60,238 nucleotides of DNA from Candidatus Neoruminococcus faecicola (GTDB taxonomy: Bacteria > Bacillota > Clostridia > Oscillospirales > Ruminococcaceae), in assembly GCA_904398325.1 (NCBI GenBank), contig CAJFPC010000058.1, positions 1 to 60,238 of the forward strand. Reading direction: 5' to 3'. Within the stretch, counting starts at the first letter, position 1. Every line of letters begins with the position of its first letter. Positions 42,558-51,350 of the stretch are shown here, piece after piece. Below the pieces are notes generated by a model that saw only the letters and a list, made by a program, of their open reading frames with translations, had not been told where the DNA came from and did not search any database. Position numbers and translations under genes: made by a program.

Positions 42558-43193
42558 TTATTCCTTGGGGCAGTAGGCGGTCATCACCAGGAGCACCCCG
42601 TCCCGCACCGAGATTTCCGCCGTGTCGGCGGCAAACTCATTGCTGATGCCCAGCGCATAGCTGTTGGTGAGGATGCGGTCCTCCAGGGGGTATTCCCCCC
42701 CGCGGATAAAGACCCCCGTGCACCGGTCGGACCAGGAGACCAGGGAAAAATTCCACCCCGGACGCCGCGGCAGCAGGATGCTGCCCTGGGTGAGGAAATA
42801 AACCCGCTGACGCCGGGCGCCGAACTCGCACCGGCAGCCCCGGCGGCAGAGCCAGGCCCCCAGCTGCAGGTTGCCCAGGGTGTGGTCCAGCCGGCCGCCC
42901 AGCACCCCGGTGAAATAAAATTCCCGGTACCCCAGCCCAAAGCCGTGCTTGGCGGCGCAGGTCAGGTCGGTATCGTCCTTATGGGGGTTAAAGCGCTCCG
43001 CCTCCACCGCCGCAGGCAGCTGCCCGGTGAAGGAGTCAAAATCCCCCACCAGATGGTCGGGCGCCAGCCCCTGCTGCCGGCAGTAGCGGTAGCCCCCGTC
43101 CGCCGCGATCAGATAATCCCCCTGGCGGCCGGCGGCGTCGTATTCAAAGCTTTCCGGGTCCGGGCTGGCCCCGAAGATCACACAGCGTTTCAT
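42558..43193 (-). CDS. thiN: Thiamine pyrophosphokinase
   Basis: Makes thiamine pyrophosphate from thiamine and ATP. It is 211 residues. Motifs are DYLIAADGGYRYC, VGDFDSFTG, KDDTDLTCA and a GGRLDHTLGNLQL substrate loop; the C-terminal beta domain binds thiamine. The ATG at 43193 overlaps the rsgA stop as ATGA. In Bacillus rpe lies between rsgA and thiN; it is absent here. Confidence 0.94.
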   Translation of the reverse strand: MKRCVIFGASPDPESFEYDAAGRQGDYLIAADGGYRYCRQQGLAPDHLVGDFDSFTGQLPAAVEAERFNPHKDDTDLTCAAKHGFGLGYREFYFTGVLGGRLDHTLGNLQLGAWLCRRGCRCEFGARRQRVYFLTQGSILLPRRPGWNFSLVSWSDRCTGVFIRGGEYPLEDRILTNSYALGISNEFAADTAEISVRDGVLLVMTAYCPKE

Positions 43194-44080
43194 TTCTGCT
43201 CCCACTCTTTATACTGTTTTGCCTCTTCATACATCAGGCGGTAATGGTCATAGCGGCTTTGAGCGATCTGCCCCTCCTGCACCGCCTGGCGCACCCGGCA
43301 GCCGGGCTCATCCAGATGGGCGCAGTCGAGAAAGCGGCACTGCCCCAGAAAGGGCTCAAACTCCCGGAAGCAGCCGGCCAGCTCCTCCTTTTTCAGCCGC
43401 GCGAAGCGCTCCATCTCCACCGCCGAGAAACCGGGCGTATCCGCCAGGAACCCCTCCCCAAAGGGATAAAGCTCCACATGACGGGTGGTGTGCCGGCCCC
43501 GGCCCAGCTTTTTGCTGGTTTCGCCGGTTTTAAGCGCCAGCGAGGGCTCCAGCAGGTTGAGCAGGCTGGATTTGCCCGCCCCCGAGTTGCCGCAGAAGGC
43601 GCTCACCCCCTGCCGCAGCAGCTCCCCCAGGGCCCCGGCCCCCTCGCCGGTCACACTGCTGGCGGGATAAACCGCAAACCCCGCCCGGCGGTAAACCTCC
43701 GCCAGCGGCTCGCCGCCGCCCAGATCCCATTTGGTGAGGGCGATCACCGGCTCGATGGATTGATGCTCCGCAATGGCGATCAGCCGGTCCAGCACCAGCA
43801 GGTTGGGGGCGGGGTCCCTCAGGCTCACCACCAGCACCAGCCGGTCCAGATTGGCCAGCGGCGGGCGGATGAGATAATTTTTCCGTTCGGCCAGGGCGGT
43901 CACATAGCCCTGATGGTCCGGCAGGGGCTGGATCTCGGCCAGATCCCCCACCACCGGGCGCACCTCCTCCTTGCGGAAGAGGCCCCTGGCCCGGCAGCGG
44001 TAGACCTGCCGGCCCACCGCCACATCATAAAACCCGCCGCTGGAGCAGATGATCCTGCCCCGGAGGGTGCCGCCCGTCAC
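43190..44080 (-). CDS. rsgA: Ribosome small subunit-dependent GTPase A
   Basis: A circularly permuted GTPase that matures the 30S subunit. It has an N-terminal OB domain, then TKWD (G4), the P-loop GNSGAGKSSLLN, DTPGFS (G3), and a C-terminal zinc knuckle with CRFLDCAHLDEPGC. The start is GTG overlapping the prkC stop as GTGA. It follows the kinase/phosphatase pair as in Bacillus. Confidence 0.96.
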   Translation of the reverse strand: MTGGTLRGRIICSSGGFYDVAVGRQVYRCRARGLFRKEEVRPVVGDLAEIQPLPDHQGYVTALAERKNYLIRPPLANLDRLVLVVSLRDPAPNLLVLDRLIAIAEHQSIEPVIALTKWDLGGGEPLAEVYRRAGFAVYPASSVTGEGAGALGELLRQGVSAFCGNSGAGKSSLLNLLEPSLALKTGETSKKLGRGRHTTRHVELYPFGEGFLADTPGFSAVEMERFARLKKEELAGCFREFEPFLGQCRFLDCAHLDEPGCRVRQAVQEGQIAQSRYDHYRLMYEEAKQYKEWEQK

Positions 44081-46065
44081 GCTTCCTCCCCGGAGGCGCC
44101 CTCCAGCTCAAACCCGGCGGAATAATCCGCGGTCAGGGAATGGGTGCCGCTGTCAAAATCCAGGGTGTACTCCTGATAAAGCTGGCTCTCGATATAAATC
44201 TGCACCTGGCTGGTGCCTTCCCCGTCGAAGGAGGGCTTCCAGATGCGCACGTCACTGGGGGTGAAAGTCTCGGCATGGACCGCCGTGCCGTCCTGATAGG
44301 CGGTGACGGTGACCGTCTCGTCAATGGTGCTGGGCAGCATCACATACAGTTGGATGCTGCGGATCTCCCGGTCGCCGGAGGAAACCTGCAGGTTCACCAG
44401 GCCCCCTTCTTCGATCATGGAGCCCTCCTGGGGATCCTGGGCGATGACGGTGCCCTCGTCGATATCCTCATCCATGGTATAGCTGATATTGCCCACATTC
44501 AGGCCGGCGGCCTCCAATTCTGCGCGGGCCTCTTCCAGATCCAGGTCCCGCACATCCGGCACCTCGGTATCCTTGGCCTGCGCCCCCAGGCTCACCGTCA
44601 CGGTGACGGTGCTGCCGTAGGGGATCACCTGGTCCGCCTCCGGCTGGGTGGCGATCACCCGGCCCGCCGGCACCGACTCATGGTTCATTTCCACCGTTTC
44701 ATAGCTGAGCCCCGCCTGGGTCAGGGTGTTGTAGGCGTCGGATTCCGTCTGGCCGATCACGTTGGGCATGGTCACCTGGCGGATGCCGTCGCTGACCTTC
44801 ACCTCGATGGTGGAGCCCACCTTGGCGTTTTTGCCGGAGGTGGGGTTCTGGTCGTAGATGACGCCCTCCTCATATTCCTCGCTGTAGTCGTGCTCCACGA
44901 TGGTGATGTTGAAATCCTTATATTCGTCGCTGCTCTTGACCAGGTCATATTCCAGCCCCACCAGATTGGGCAGGGGCACCTCCTCCACCTTGGCGAAGGG
45001 GTTGTTTAGATACACCATCAAAAAGATAAAGCCCATGGCCGCCACCACAAAGGCGGCGGTGATGCCCGCCAGGATGGGCAGCACCGGCAGGCGCTTTTCC
45101 TCCTCTTTTTCACGGCGGTGCTTTTTGCGCTTTTTGGAGCCGGTTTCCTCCGTATGATGTTTCATTTTGGCGTCCTGATATCCTTTCGTATCCATCGGCT
45201 CGGGGCCGCTCAGATATTGATACTCAAAATGGATGGAGGGGTTGCGCTTAAATTCGTCGATATCCCGCAGCATGGCCGCCGCCGACTGATAGCGCTTGCT
45301 GGCGTCCTTCTGCATGGCGCGCATGGTGATGTCCTCCAACCCCTCGGGGATGGAGGGGTTGATGGAGCGCGGGGTCCGGGGCGTGCTCTGGATCTGCTTG
45401 ATGGCCACCGACACGGCGGTATCCGCCTCAAAAGGCAGCTGGCCGGTGAGCATCTCAAAGAGCATCACCCCCACCGAGTAGATATCCGCCCGCTGGTCGG
45501 TCGCGCCCCCCTGGGCCTGCTCGGGGCTGATATAATGCACCGAGCCGATGGCCTTGTCGGTGAGGGTCTTGATCTCGCTGCGGGCAAAGCGGGCGATGCC
45601 GAAATCCATGATCTTGATGGTTCCGTCGGCGAGCAGCATGATATTCTGCGGCTTGATATCCCGGTGGACAATGCCCTTGTCATGGGCGTGCTGCAGCCCC
45701 CGCAGGATCTGCACGGTGAAATAGACCGCTTCCTTCCAGCTGAGGACCTTCTCCTGGTCGATATACTCCTTGAGGGTGATGCCGTCGATGTACTCCATGA
45801 CGATGTAATTGACCTTGCTGGTGAAGTTGACATCCAGCACCCGCACGATGTTGGGGTGCGAAAGCACGGCAATGGCCTTGGATTCGTTTTTAAACCGTCG
45901 CAAAAACTCCTCACTGCCCGCGAATTCCTCCCGCAGGATCTTGACCGCCACAATGGTGCCTTCCAGGCAGTCACGAGCTTTATAGACATTGGCCATGCCG
46001 CCGATCCCCACCAGTTCCAGGATCTCATAGCGGCCGTCCAGCTTCTTTTCCAGATATTGATCCAT
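44077..46065 (-). CDS. prkC: PASTA-domain serine/threonine protein kinase
   Basis: A membrane kinase that senses muropeptides or lipid II and controls growth and, in Bacillus, germination. The kinase domain (about 1-275) has GIGGMANVY, Lys42, HRDIKPQN (Asp136) and DFG (154-156). A basic linker leads to one membrane segment (327-353), then three PASTA repeats (about 362-567) and a C-terminal beta-rich domain (about 568-662). AAGGAGG precedes the ATG; prpC is 12 bases upstream. Confidence 0.97.
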   Translation of the reverse strand: MDQYLEKKLDGRYEILELVGIGGMANVYKARDCLEGTIVAVKILREEFAGSEEFLRRFKNESKAIAVLSHPNIVRVLDVNFTSKVNYIVMEYIDGITLKEYIDQEKVLSWKEAVYFTVQILRGLQHAHDKGIVHRDIKPQNIMLLADGTIKIMDFGIARFARSEIKTLTDKAIGSVHYISPEQAQGGATDQRADIYSVGVMLFEMLTGQLPFEADTAVSVAIKQIQSTPRTPRSINPSIPEGLEDITMRAMQKDASKRYQSAAAMLRDIDEFKRNPSIHFEYQYLSGPEPMDTKGYQDAKMKHHTEETGSKKRKKHRREKEEEKRLPVLPILAGITAAFVVAAMGFIFLMVYLNNPFAKVEEVPLPNLVGLEYDLVKSSDEYKDFNITIVEHDYSEEYEEGVIYDQNPTSGKNAKVGSTIEVKVSDGIRQVTMPNVIGQTESDAYNTLTQAGLSYETVEMNHESVPAGRVIATQPEADQVIPYGSTVTVTVSLGAQAKDTEVPDVRDLDLEEARAELEAAGLNVGNISYTMDEDIDEGTVIAQDPQEGSMIEEGGLVNLQVSSGDREIRSIQLYVMLPSTIDETVTVTAYQDGTAVHAETFTPSDVRIWKPSFDGEGTSQVQIYIESQLYQEYTLDFDSGTHSLTADYSAGFELEGASGEEA

Positions 46066-46077
46066 CTTTCGCCCTCC

Positions 46078-46800
46078 TTATTCCAGGCTGAGAAGAACGC
46101 CGGTGATATTATCCGCCCCGCCGTTTTCGTTGGCCTGCCTCATCAGCCGGCCAAGGTTTTTCTGGGCCGTCAGCTCCCGCAACTCCTCCTCCGAGAGCAT
46201 GTTGTAAAGCCCGTCGCTGCAGAGCAGCAGGCTGTCGCCCGGCTCCAGCTCCGCTTCATCATAGTCCATCTCCACCTGGGGGGCCACCCCCACGGCGCGG
46301 GTGATATAGTGCCGCTTGGGATGGTCCTTGGCTTCTTCGGGGGTGATCTCGCCGTTTTCCAGCAGCATCTGCACCACCGTGTGGTCATGGGTCAGCTGTT
46401 TTAAGCCCTCCCGGCTGCCCAGATAGATGCGGCTGTCGCCCACGCTGGCAAAATGCGCCCGGCTGCCCACCATCACCGCTGCCACCAGCGTGGTGCCCAT
46501 GCCCTTGAGGCGGGGGTCCCGCTGCGCCTCGGCCAGGATCTTGGCGTTGGCCGCGCTGACAGCGGATTGCAGCGCCGCCCGGACGCTTTTGGAGGCGATG
46601 CCCTCCACCAGGCTGCGGTCCAGCGCGGCCTTGACCATATTGACCGCCAGGTAGCTGGCCACATTGCCGCCGCTTTCGCCGCCCATGCCGTCGCACACGA
46701 TCAGATAGGCCAGCTGGTCCGACAGGATGCGCCAGGCGAAGCTGTCCTGATTGGTGCTGCGGACCTTGCCGCGGCAGGTATCTGCTGAAACTTTATACAT
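46078..46800 (-). CDS. prpC: PP2C-type protein phosphatase, partner of PrkC
   Basis: Removes phosphates placed by PrkC. The 240 residues show the PPM metal motifs: RSTNQDSF, CDGMGGESGGNVAS, SVGDSRIYL, LCSDGLYN and GGADNITG. Its start overlaps rlmN by eight bases, and AGGAGGAGG lies just before. Confidence 0.96.
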   Translation of the reverse strand: MYKVSADTCRGKVRSTNQDSFAWRILSDQLAYLIVCDGMGGESGGNVASYLAVNMVKAALDRSLVEGIASKSVRAALQSAVSAANAKILAEAQRDPRLKGMGTTLVAAVMVGSRAHFASVGDSRIYLGSREGLKQLTHDHTVVQMLLENGEITPEEAKDHPKRHYITRAVGVAPQVEMDYDEAELEPGDSLLLCSDGLYNMLSEEELRELTAQKNLGRLMRQANENGGADNITGVLLSLE

Positions 46801-47845
46801 GCTCTGCCTCCTCCTGTTCCCGTTCCCTTCTCAGCTGCCCGCAGGCGGCGCTGATGTCACCGCCCAGCTCCCGGCGGATGGTGGCGTTGAGCCCCCGCTG
46901 CCGAAGCATCTGCTGGAACCGGAAAACGCTTTCCCGGCTGCCCCGGGCATAGGCCCGTTCCCGCACCGGGTTGACGGGGATGAGATTGATATGCGCCACC
47001 CAGCCGCCCAGCAGGCCCTGCAGCTCGTCGGCGTCCTCCCGCCCGTCGTTGACCCCGGCGATCAGCGCGTATTCAAAGGAAATGCGCCGCCCGGTCTTGG
47101 CGAAATACCGCTGGCAGGCCGCCATCAGCTCCCCGAGGGGATACTGCCGGTTGACCGGCATCAGGCGGCTGCGCTTCTCATCGTTGGAAGCGTGCAGCGA
47201 AATGGAAAGGGTGATCTGGCTTTTTTCCTCCGCCAGGCGGTCGATCATGGGCACAATGCCGCAGGTGGAAAGGGAGATGTGCCGCGCCCCCAGGTTCAGC
47301 CCCCCCGGATGGCTGACCAGCCGCAGGAACTTCATCACATTCTCGTAATTATCCAGCGGCTCGCCGATGCCCATCAGCACGATGCTGTCAATGCGCCGGC
47401 CGCTGTCCCGCTGGGCCTCGTAAACCTCCGAGAGCATCTCCCCCGGGCTTAAATTCCGCACCAGCCCCCCTAAGGTGGAGGCGCAGAAGGTGCAGCCCAT
47501 CCGGCAGCCCACCTGGGTGGAAATGCAAAGGCTGCTGCCGTGGCGGTACTGCATGAGCACCGCTTCCACATGGTTGCCGTCCCAGAGGCGGAACAGGTAC
47601 TTGACCGTGCCGTCCAGGCGGGAAACCTGCTTTCTCTCGATGGCCAGCGTCTCCACCCGGCAGCGCTCCTCCAGCTGCGCCCGCAGCTCTTTGGAAAGAT
47701 TGGTCATCTCCCCGATGGAGGCCACCCTCTTCTGATGCAGCCAGCTAAATACCTGCCCCGCCCGGAAGGCGGGCTGCCCCAGCCCGGCCAGCAGGCCGGC
47801 CAGCTCCCCCTCTTCCAGCGAGCGCAAATCCGTTTTTTCCGTCAT
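46793..47845 (-). CDS. rlmN: Dual-specificity 23S rRNA/tRNA m2A methyltransferase (RlmN)
   Basis: Radical-SAM enzyme that methylates A2503 of 23S rRNA and A37 of some tRNAs. The 350 residues carry the cluster motif Cys114-x3-Cys118-x2-Cys121 (CRMGCTFC), GEPLDNYENV, STCGIVPMI, and the C-terminal reactive Cys in ISAACGQL. It sits between rsmB and prpC as in Bacillus. Confidence 0.96.
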   Translation of the reverse strand: MTEKTDLRSLEEGELAGLLAGLGQPAFRAGQVFSWLHQKRVASIGEMTNLSKELRAQLEERCRVETLAIERKQVSRLDGTVKYLFRLWDGNHVEAVLMQYRHGSSLCISTQVGCRMGCTFCASTLGGLVRNLSPGEMLSEVYEAQRDSGRRIDSIVLMGIGEPLDNYENVMKFLRLVSHPGGLNLGARHISLSTCGIVPMIDRLAEEKSQITLSISLHASNDEKRSRLMPVNRQYPLGELMAACQRYFAKTGRRISFEYALIAGVNDGREDADELQGLLGGWVAHINLIPVNPVRERAYARGSRESVFRFQQMLRQRGLNATIRRELGGDISAACGQLRREREQEEAEHV

Positions 47846-47867
47846 TTGATCTCCCTCACCCGTGATG

Positions 47868-49148
47868 TCACCGTGTCAGCTTCGCATAATAGAAGCCGTC
47901 GCTGTCCTCCTGCCCGGCGCCGCCCAGCAGGGTGCGCTCCTCCAGCAGGCGAAACTGCGGCTCCCCGGCCAAAAAGGCCTCTACCACCCGGTGGTTTTCC
48001 TCCGGCAGCAGGGTGCAGGTGCTGTAAAGCAGCACCCCGCCGGGGGCCAGGTAGCGGCCGGCGTTTGTCAAAATATCCAGCTGGATCTCCGGCAGGGCGG
48101 CCAGCTCCTCCCGGGGCTTATACTTGATCTCCGGCTTGCGGCGGATCACCCCAAGGCCGGAGCAGGGCACATCGCAGAGCACCCCGTCAAACTGCCCGAG
48201 GGATTCCTCCCAGGCCAGGGCGTCCTGCACCCGGGCGGACACCTGCTGCTCCAGCCCCAGGCGCCGGGCTCCCTCTGCAATGAGGGCCGCCCGCTGGGGA
48301 TAGAGGTCGCAGCTGATCACCTGACCGCCGGTCATCTGCGCCAGGGTGAAGGCCTTGCCTCCCGGCGCGCCGCACAGGTCCAGGATGCGCCGGGGGCTGC
48401 CGGCCGCCAAGGCCGCCGCCGCCAGCTGGGAGGCCCGGTCCTGTACATGAAAGAGCCCCTGCCGGAAGGCCGCCAGCTTTTCCAGCGGGCCGGGGCGCTG
48501 CAGCAGCACCAGCCCCTCCGGGTTGCCCTGCGCCTCTGCCGGGACGCCCTCTTCTTCCAGGGCGGTACAAAGCTCCTGCGGCGTCACCCGGGCGGTGTTG
48601 GCCCGCACATACAGGGGCGCGCCCCCCAAAGACGCCTGCAAAAAGCCCTCCGCCGCCGCGGCGCCGTAGGTTTCTGCCAGCAGGGCGCACAGCCACGCCG
48701 GGCAGGAGTAGGCCACCTCCCAGCGGCGGGAAAGATCCCCCTGGACGGCAGGGATTTTGCCCCCCGCCCGCAAAAAGGCCCGCAGCACCCCATTGACAAA
48801 GCCCGCCGAGCGCCCGCAGCCCAGCTGCCGGCACAGGGTGACCGATTCATCCACCGCCGCCGATGGGGGGATGTGATCCAGATACAACAGCTGGTAGACG
48901 CCCAGCCGCAGGGCGGTGAGCACCCGCGGGGCGATTTTGCGCAGCTTCACGCTGGAAAAAGCGGCAATGCAGTGATCCAGCGTCAGCCTGCGCTCGGTGA
49001 CGCCATAAACCAGCGCCCCCAGCAGCCGCCGCTCATAAGGCGGCAGCCGGTGGCGCCGGGCCAGCTGATCCACCAGCAGGTTGGAGTAGGCGCCCTGGCC
49101 TTCCATTTTCAGCAGTGCTTCGGCCGCAAGGGCGCGTGCAGATGTCAT
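47868..49148 (-). CDS. rsmB: 16S rRNA (cytosine967-C5)-methyltransferase
   Basis: A 426-residue methyltransferase with an N-terminal NusB-like RNA-binding domain (ARALAAEALLKMEGQGAYSN) and a Rossmann domain with LCGAPGGKAF, the catalytic DVPCSGLG and YSTCTL. It has AAAGGGGA before the ATG and lies 24 bases after the peptidase gene. Confidence 0.95.
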   Translation of the reverse strand: MTSARALAAEALLKMEGQGAYSNLLVDQLARRHRLPPYERRLLGALVYGVTERRLTLDHCIAAFSSVKLRKIAPRVLTALRLGVYQLLYLDHIPPSAAVDESVTLCRQLGCGRSAGFVNGVLRAFLRAGGKIPAVQGDLSRRWEVAYSCPAWLCALLAETYGAAAAEGFLQASLGGAPLYVRANTARVTPQELCTALEEEGVPAEAQGNPEGLVLLQRPGPLEKLAAFRQGLFHVQDRASQLAAAALAAGSPRRILDLCGAPGGKAFTLAQMTGGQVISCDLYPQRAALIAEGARRLGLEQQVSARVQDALAWEESLGQFDGVLCDVPCSGLGVIRRKPEIKYKPREELAALPEIQLDILTNAGRYLAPGGVLLYSTCTLLPEENHRVVEAFLAGEPQFRLLEERTLLGGAGQEDSDGFYYAKLTR

Positions 49149-49172
49149 GATGTGATCCCCTTTACAGGCAGT

Positions 49173-49871
49173 TTAATTGCGATTGTTGCGGTTGCCGAAT
49201 ACCAGAATGAGCCGCAGCAGCTGGGCCACAGCGGTGAGCAGCGCCGCCACATAGGTCATGGCTGCGGCAGAAAGCACCTTGCGGGCCCCGGCCGCCTCAC
49301 TGTCGTAGAGGATGCCCTTCTCCCGAATGGTGCGCATGGCCCGGGCGCTGGCGTCAAATTCCACCGGCAGCGTCACCAGCTGGAACAGCGCCACTGCCGA
49401 AAAGCCGACGATGCCGATGGTGACCAGCGGCTGGATGCTCATCACATAGCCGATGAGCACCAGCGGGATGGCGAGGGTGGAGCCGATGTTGGTGATGGGG
49501 ATGATGGCCGCCCGCAGGCGCATGGGGCTGTAGTTTTGCTGGTACTGCACCGCATGGCCGCATTCGTGGGCCGCCACGCCGATGGCGGCGATGGAATCGG
49601 AGCCGTACACCCCGTCGGAAAGGCGGACCACCCTGCTCCTGGGGTCAAAATGATCGGTCAGCTGGCCGCTGATATGCTCCACCGGCACGTCGTAAAGGCC
49701 GTTGTCATCCAAAATCTGCCTCGCCACCTGGGCGCCGGTCAGCCCCCTGGCGGAATGCATCTGGCTGAATCTGCCATAAGTGCTTTTCACCTTCATCTGG
49801 GCATACATGGCAAACAGCAGCGCCGGCAGGATCAATACCAGATCCCAGACCGTAAAGCCGTAAAAATACAC
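49173..49871 (-). CDS. YugP-type zinc metallopeptidase, membrane
   Basis: A 232-residue protein of the PF04298 zinc peptidase family. One N-terminal membrane segment (about 9-24) and several C-terminal ones flank the site His102-Glu103-x-x-His106 (AAHECGHAVQYQ). The start is a GTG after GGAAGTGGGGG. It sits between fmt and rsmB, which is not the Bacillus order. Its substrate is unknown. Confidence 0.88.
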   Translation of the reverse strand: MYFYGFTVWDLVLILPALLFAMYAQMKVKSTYGRFSQMHSARGLTGAQVARQILDDNGLYDVPVEHISGQLTDHFDPRSRVVRLSDGVYGSDSIAAIGVAAHECGHAVQYQQNYSPMRLRAAIIPITNIGSTLAIPLVLIGYVMSIQPLVTIGIVGFSAVALFQLVTLPVEFDASARAMRTIREKGILYDSEAAGARKVLSAAAMTYVAALLTAVAQLLRLILVFGNRNNRN

Positions 49872-49929
49872 AACACCGCCCCCACTTCCAATTTTTTGGG
49901 ATACTCACCGTCAGTATAGCCGATAGTTT

Positions 49930-50856
49930 TTAATGCGTTGTAAACATTTTGCCAATTTTTAGCCGTTTGCCCCGCAAAAAATCCTCCCCATTCATGCGTT
50001 TGGAGCCTTCCAGCTGCACCTCCAGCAGTTCCAGGGCACCCTCGCCGCAGCCGACGATCAGCCGCCGGTCATCCAGCAGCATGCCCGGCTGGCCGGAGAA
50101 ACCCTCCGCCACCCTGGCTGCATGGATTTTCAGCCGCTTGCCGTCCAGCATGGTGAAGGCCCCCGGTGAAGGGGCCAGGCCCCGGATCAGGTTGTGGAGC
50201 TGCGCAGCGGGCTTTTCATAATCCAGCCGGCCCAGCTCCTTTTCCAGCATGGGCGCATAGGAGGAAAGGGCGTCCTCCTGCCGGGTGCGGGGGGCCTTGC
50301 CCTCCTCCACCAGCTTCAGGGTGATGGAAAGCACCTGCGCCCCCAGCTGTGCCAGACGCTCCTGCAGCTGGCCGGCCGTCTCCTCCGGGCCGATGGGGGT
50401 GGCCGCCGACAGGATCATGTCGCCGGTATCCAGGCCCTTTTCCATATACATGGTGGTGACGCCCGTCTCCTGTTCGCCGTTGATGACGCTCCACTGGATG
50501 GGGCCGGCGCCCCGGTATTTGGGCAGCAGCGAAGCGTGCACGTTGATGCAGCCCTTGGGCGGGATGGCCAGCACCTCCTCGGGCAGGATGCGCCCGTAGG
50601 CCACCACCACAATCACCTCGGGGGCCAGCTGGCGCAGCGCCTGCACCGCCCCCTCCTCCCGGAAGGACGCCGGCTGCCAGACGGGAATCCCTTCCCGCAG
50701 GGCCAGCTCTTTGACCGGCGGCGCCGCCAGATGATAGCCGCGGCCCTGGGGCTTATCCGGCTGGGTATAGACCCCCGCCACCTGGTGACCGTCGGCCAGA
50801 ATGCGCTCAAGGCAGGGCACCGCAAACTGCGGAGTGCCCATAAATACGATTCTCAC
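49930..50856 (-). CDS. fmt: Methionyl-tRNA formyltransferase
   Basis: Formylates initiator Met-tRNA. The 308 residues show RIVFMGTPQFAVPCL, YTQPDKPQGRG, YGRILPEEVL and the active-site NVHASLLPKYRGAGPIQW. It overlaps def by four bases. Confidence 0.96.
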   Translation of the reverse strand: MRIVFMGTPQFAVPCLERILADGHQVAGVYTQPDKPQGRGYHLAAPPVKELALREGIPVWQPASFREEGAVQALRQLAPEVIVVVAYGRILPEEVLAIPPKGCINVHASLLPKYRGAGPIQWSVINGEQETGVTTMYMEKGLDTGDMILSAATPIGPEETAGQLQERLAQLGAQVLSITLKLVEEGKAPRTRQEDALSSYAPMLEKELGRLDYEKPAAQLHNLIRGLAPSPGAFTMLDGKRLKIHAARVAEGFSGQPGMLLDDRRLIVGCGEGALELLEVQLEGSKRMNGEDFLRGKRLKIGKMFTTH

Positions 50857-51329
50857 GCCATTTCCTCCAGTTCCTCAGGGCTGAGCATCCGGCTGACCTT
50901 ATCCACAAACAGCACCCCGTTGAGGTGGTCCGTCTCATGGCAGAAGGCCCGGGCCATCAGCGGGCAGGTGCTCTGGCGCAGCTGCCACTGGCCGTGCCGG
51001 TCCTGATATTTGATCTTCACCTGGGTGGGGCGGGTCACCAGGCCGTACTGCCCGGGGAAGGAAAGGCAGCCCTCGCTGTCCTCCTCGGCGCCGCTGGTCT
51101 CCAGAATCTCCGGGTTCACCAGCTCCATGACGCCCTCGCCGATATCCACCACCACGACCCGGCGCAGCACCCCCACCTGCGGGGCGGCCAGGCCTACGCC
51201 CTGGGCCTTGTGCATGGTGTCGGCCATGTCGTCCAGAAGCTCCCACAGCCGCTGGTCGAATTTTTCCACCGGGCGGGATTTTTTGCGCAGAACCGGGTCG
51301 TCTTCCAATACAATCGTGCGGATAGCCAT
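50853..51329 (-). CDS. def: Peptide deformylase
   Basis: Removes the N-formyl group from new proteins. The 158 residues have the three metal motifs GVGLAAPQVG, EGCLSFPG and CHETDHLNG, whose Cys and two His bind the metal. AAAGGTGG precedes the ATG. It is coupled to fmt. Confidence 0.96.
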   Translation of the reverse strand: MAIRTIVLEDDPVLRKKSRPVEKFDQRLWELLDDMADTMHKAQGVGLAAPQVGVLRRVVVVDIGEGVMELVNPEILETSGAEEDSEGCLSFPGQYGLVTRPTQVKIKYQDRHGQWQLRQSTCPLMARAFCHETDHLNGVLFVDKVSRMLSPEELEEMA

Positions 51330-51350
51330 CTTATTGTTCCACCTTTCTGG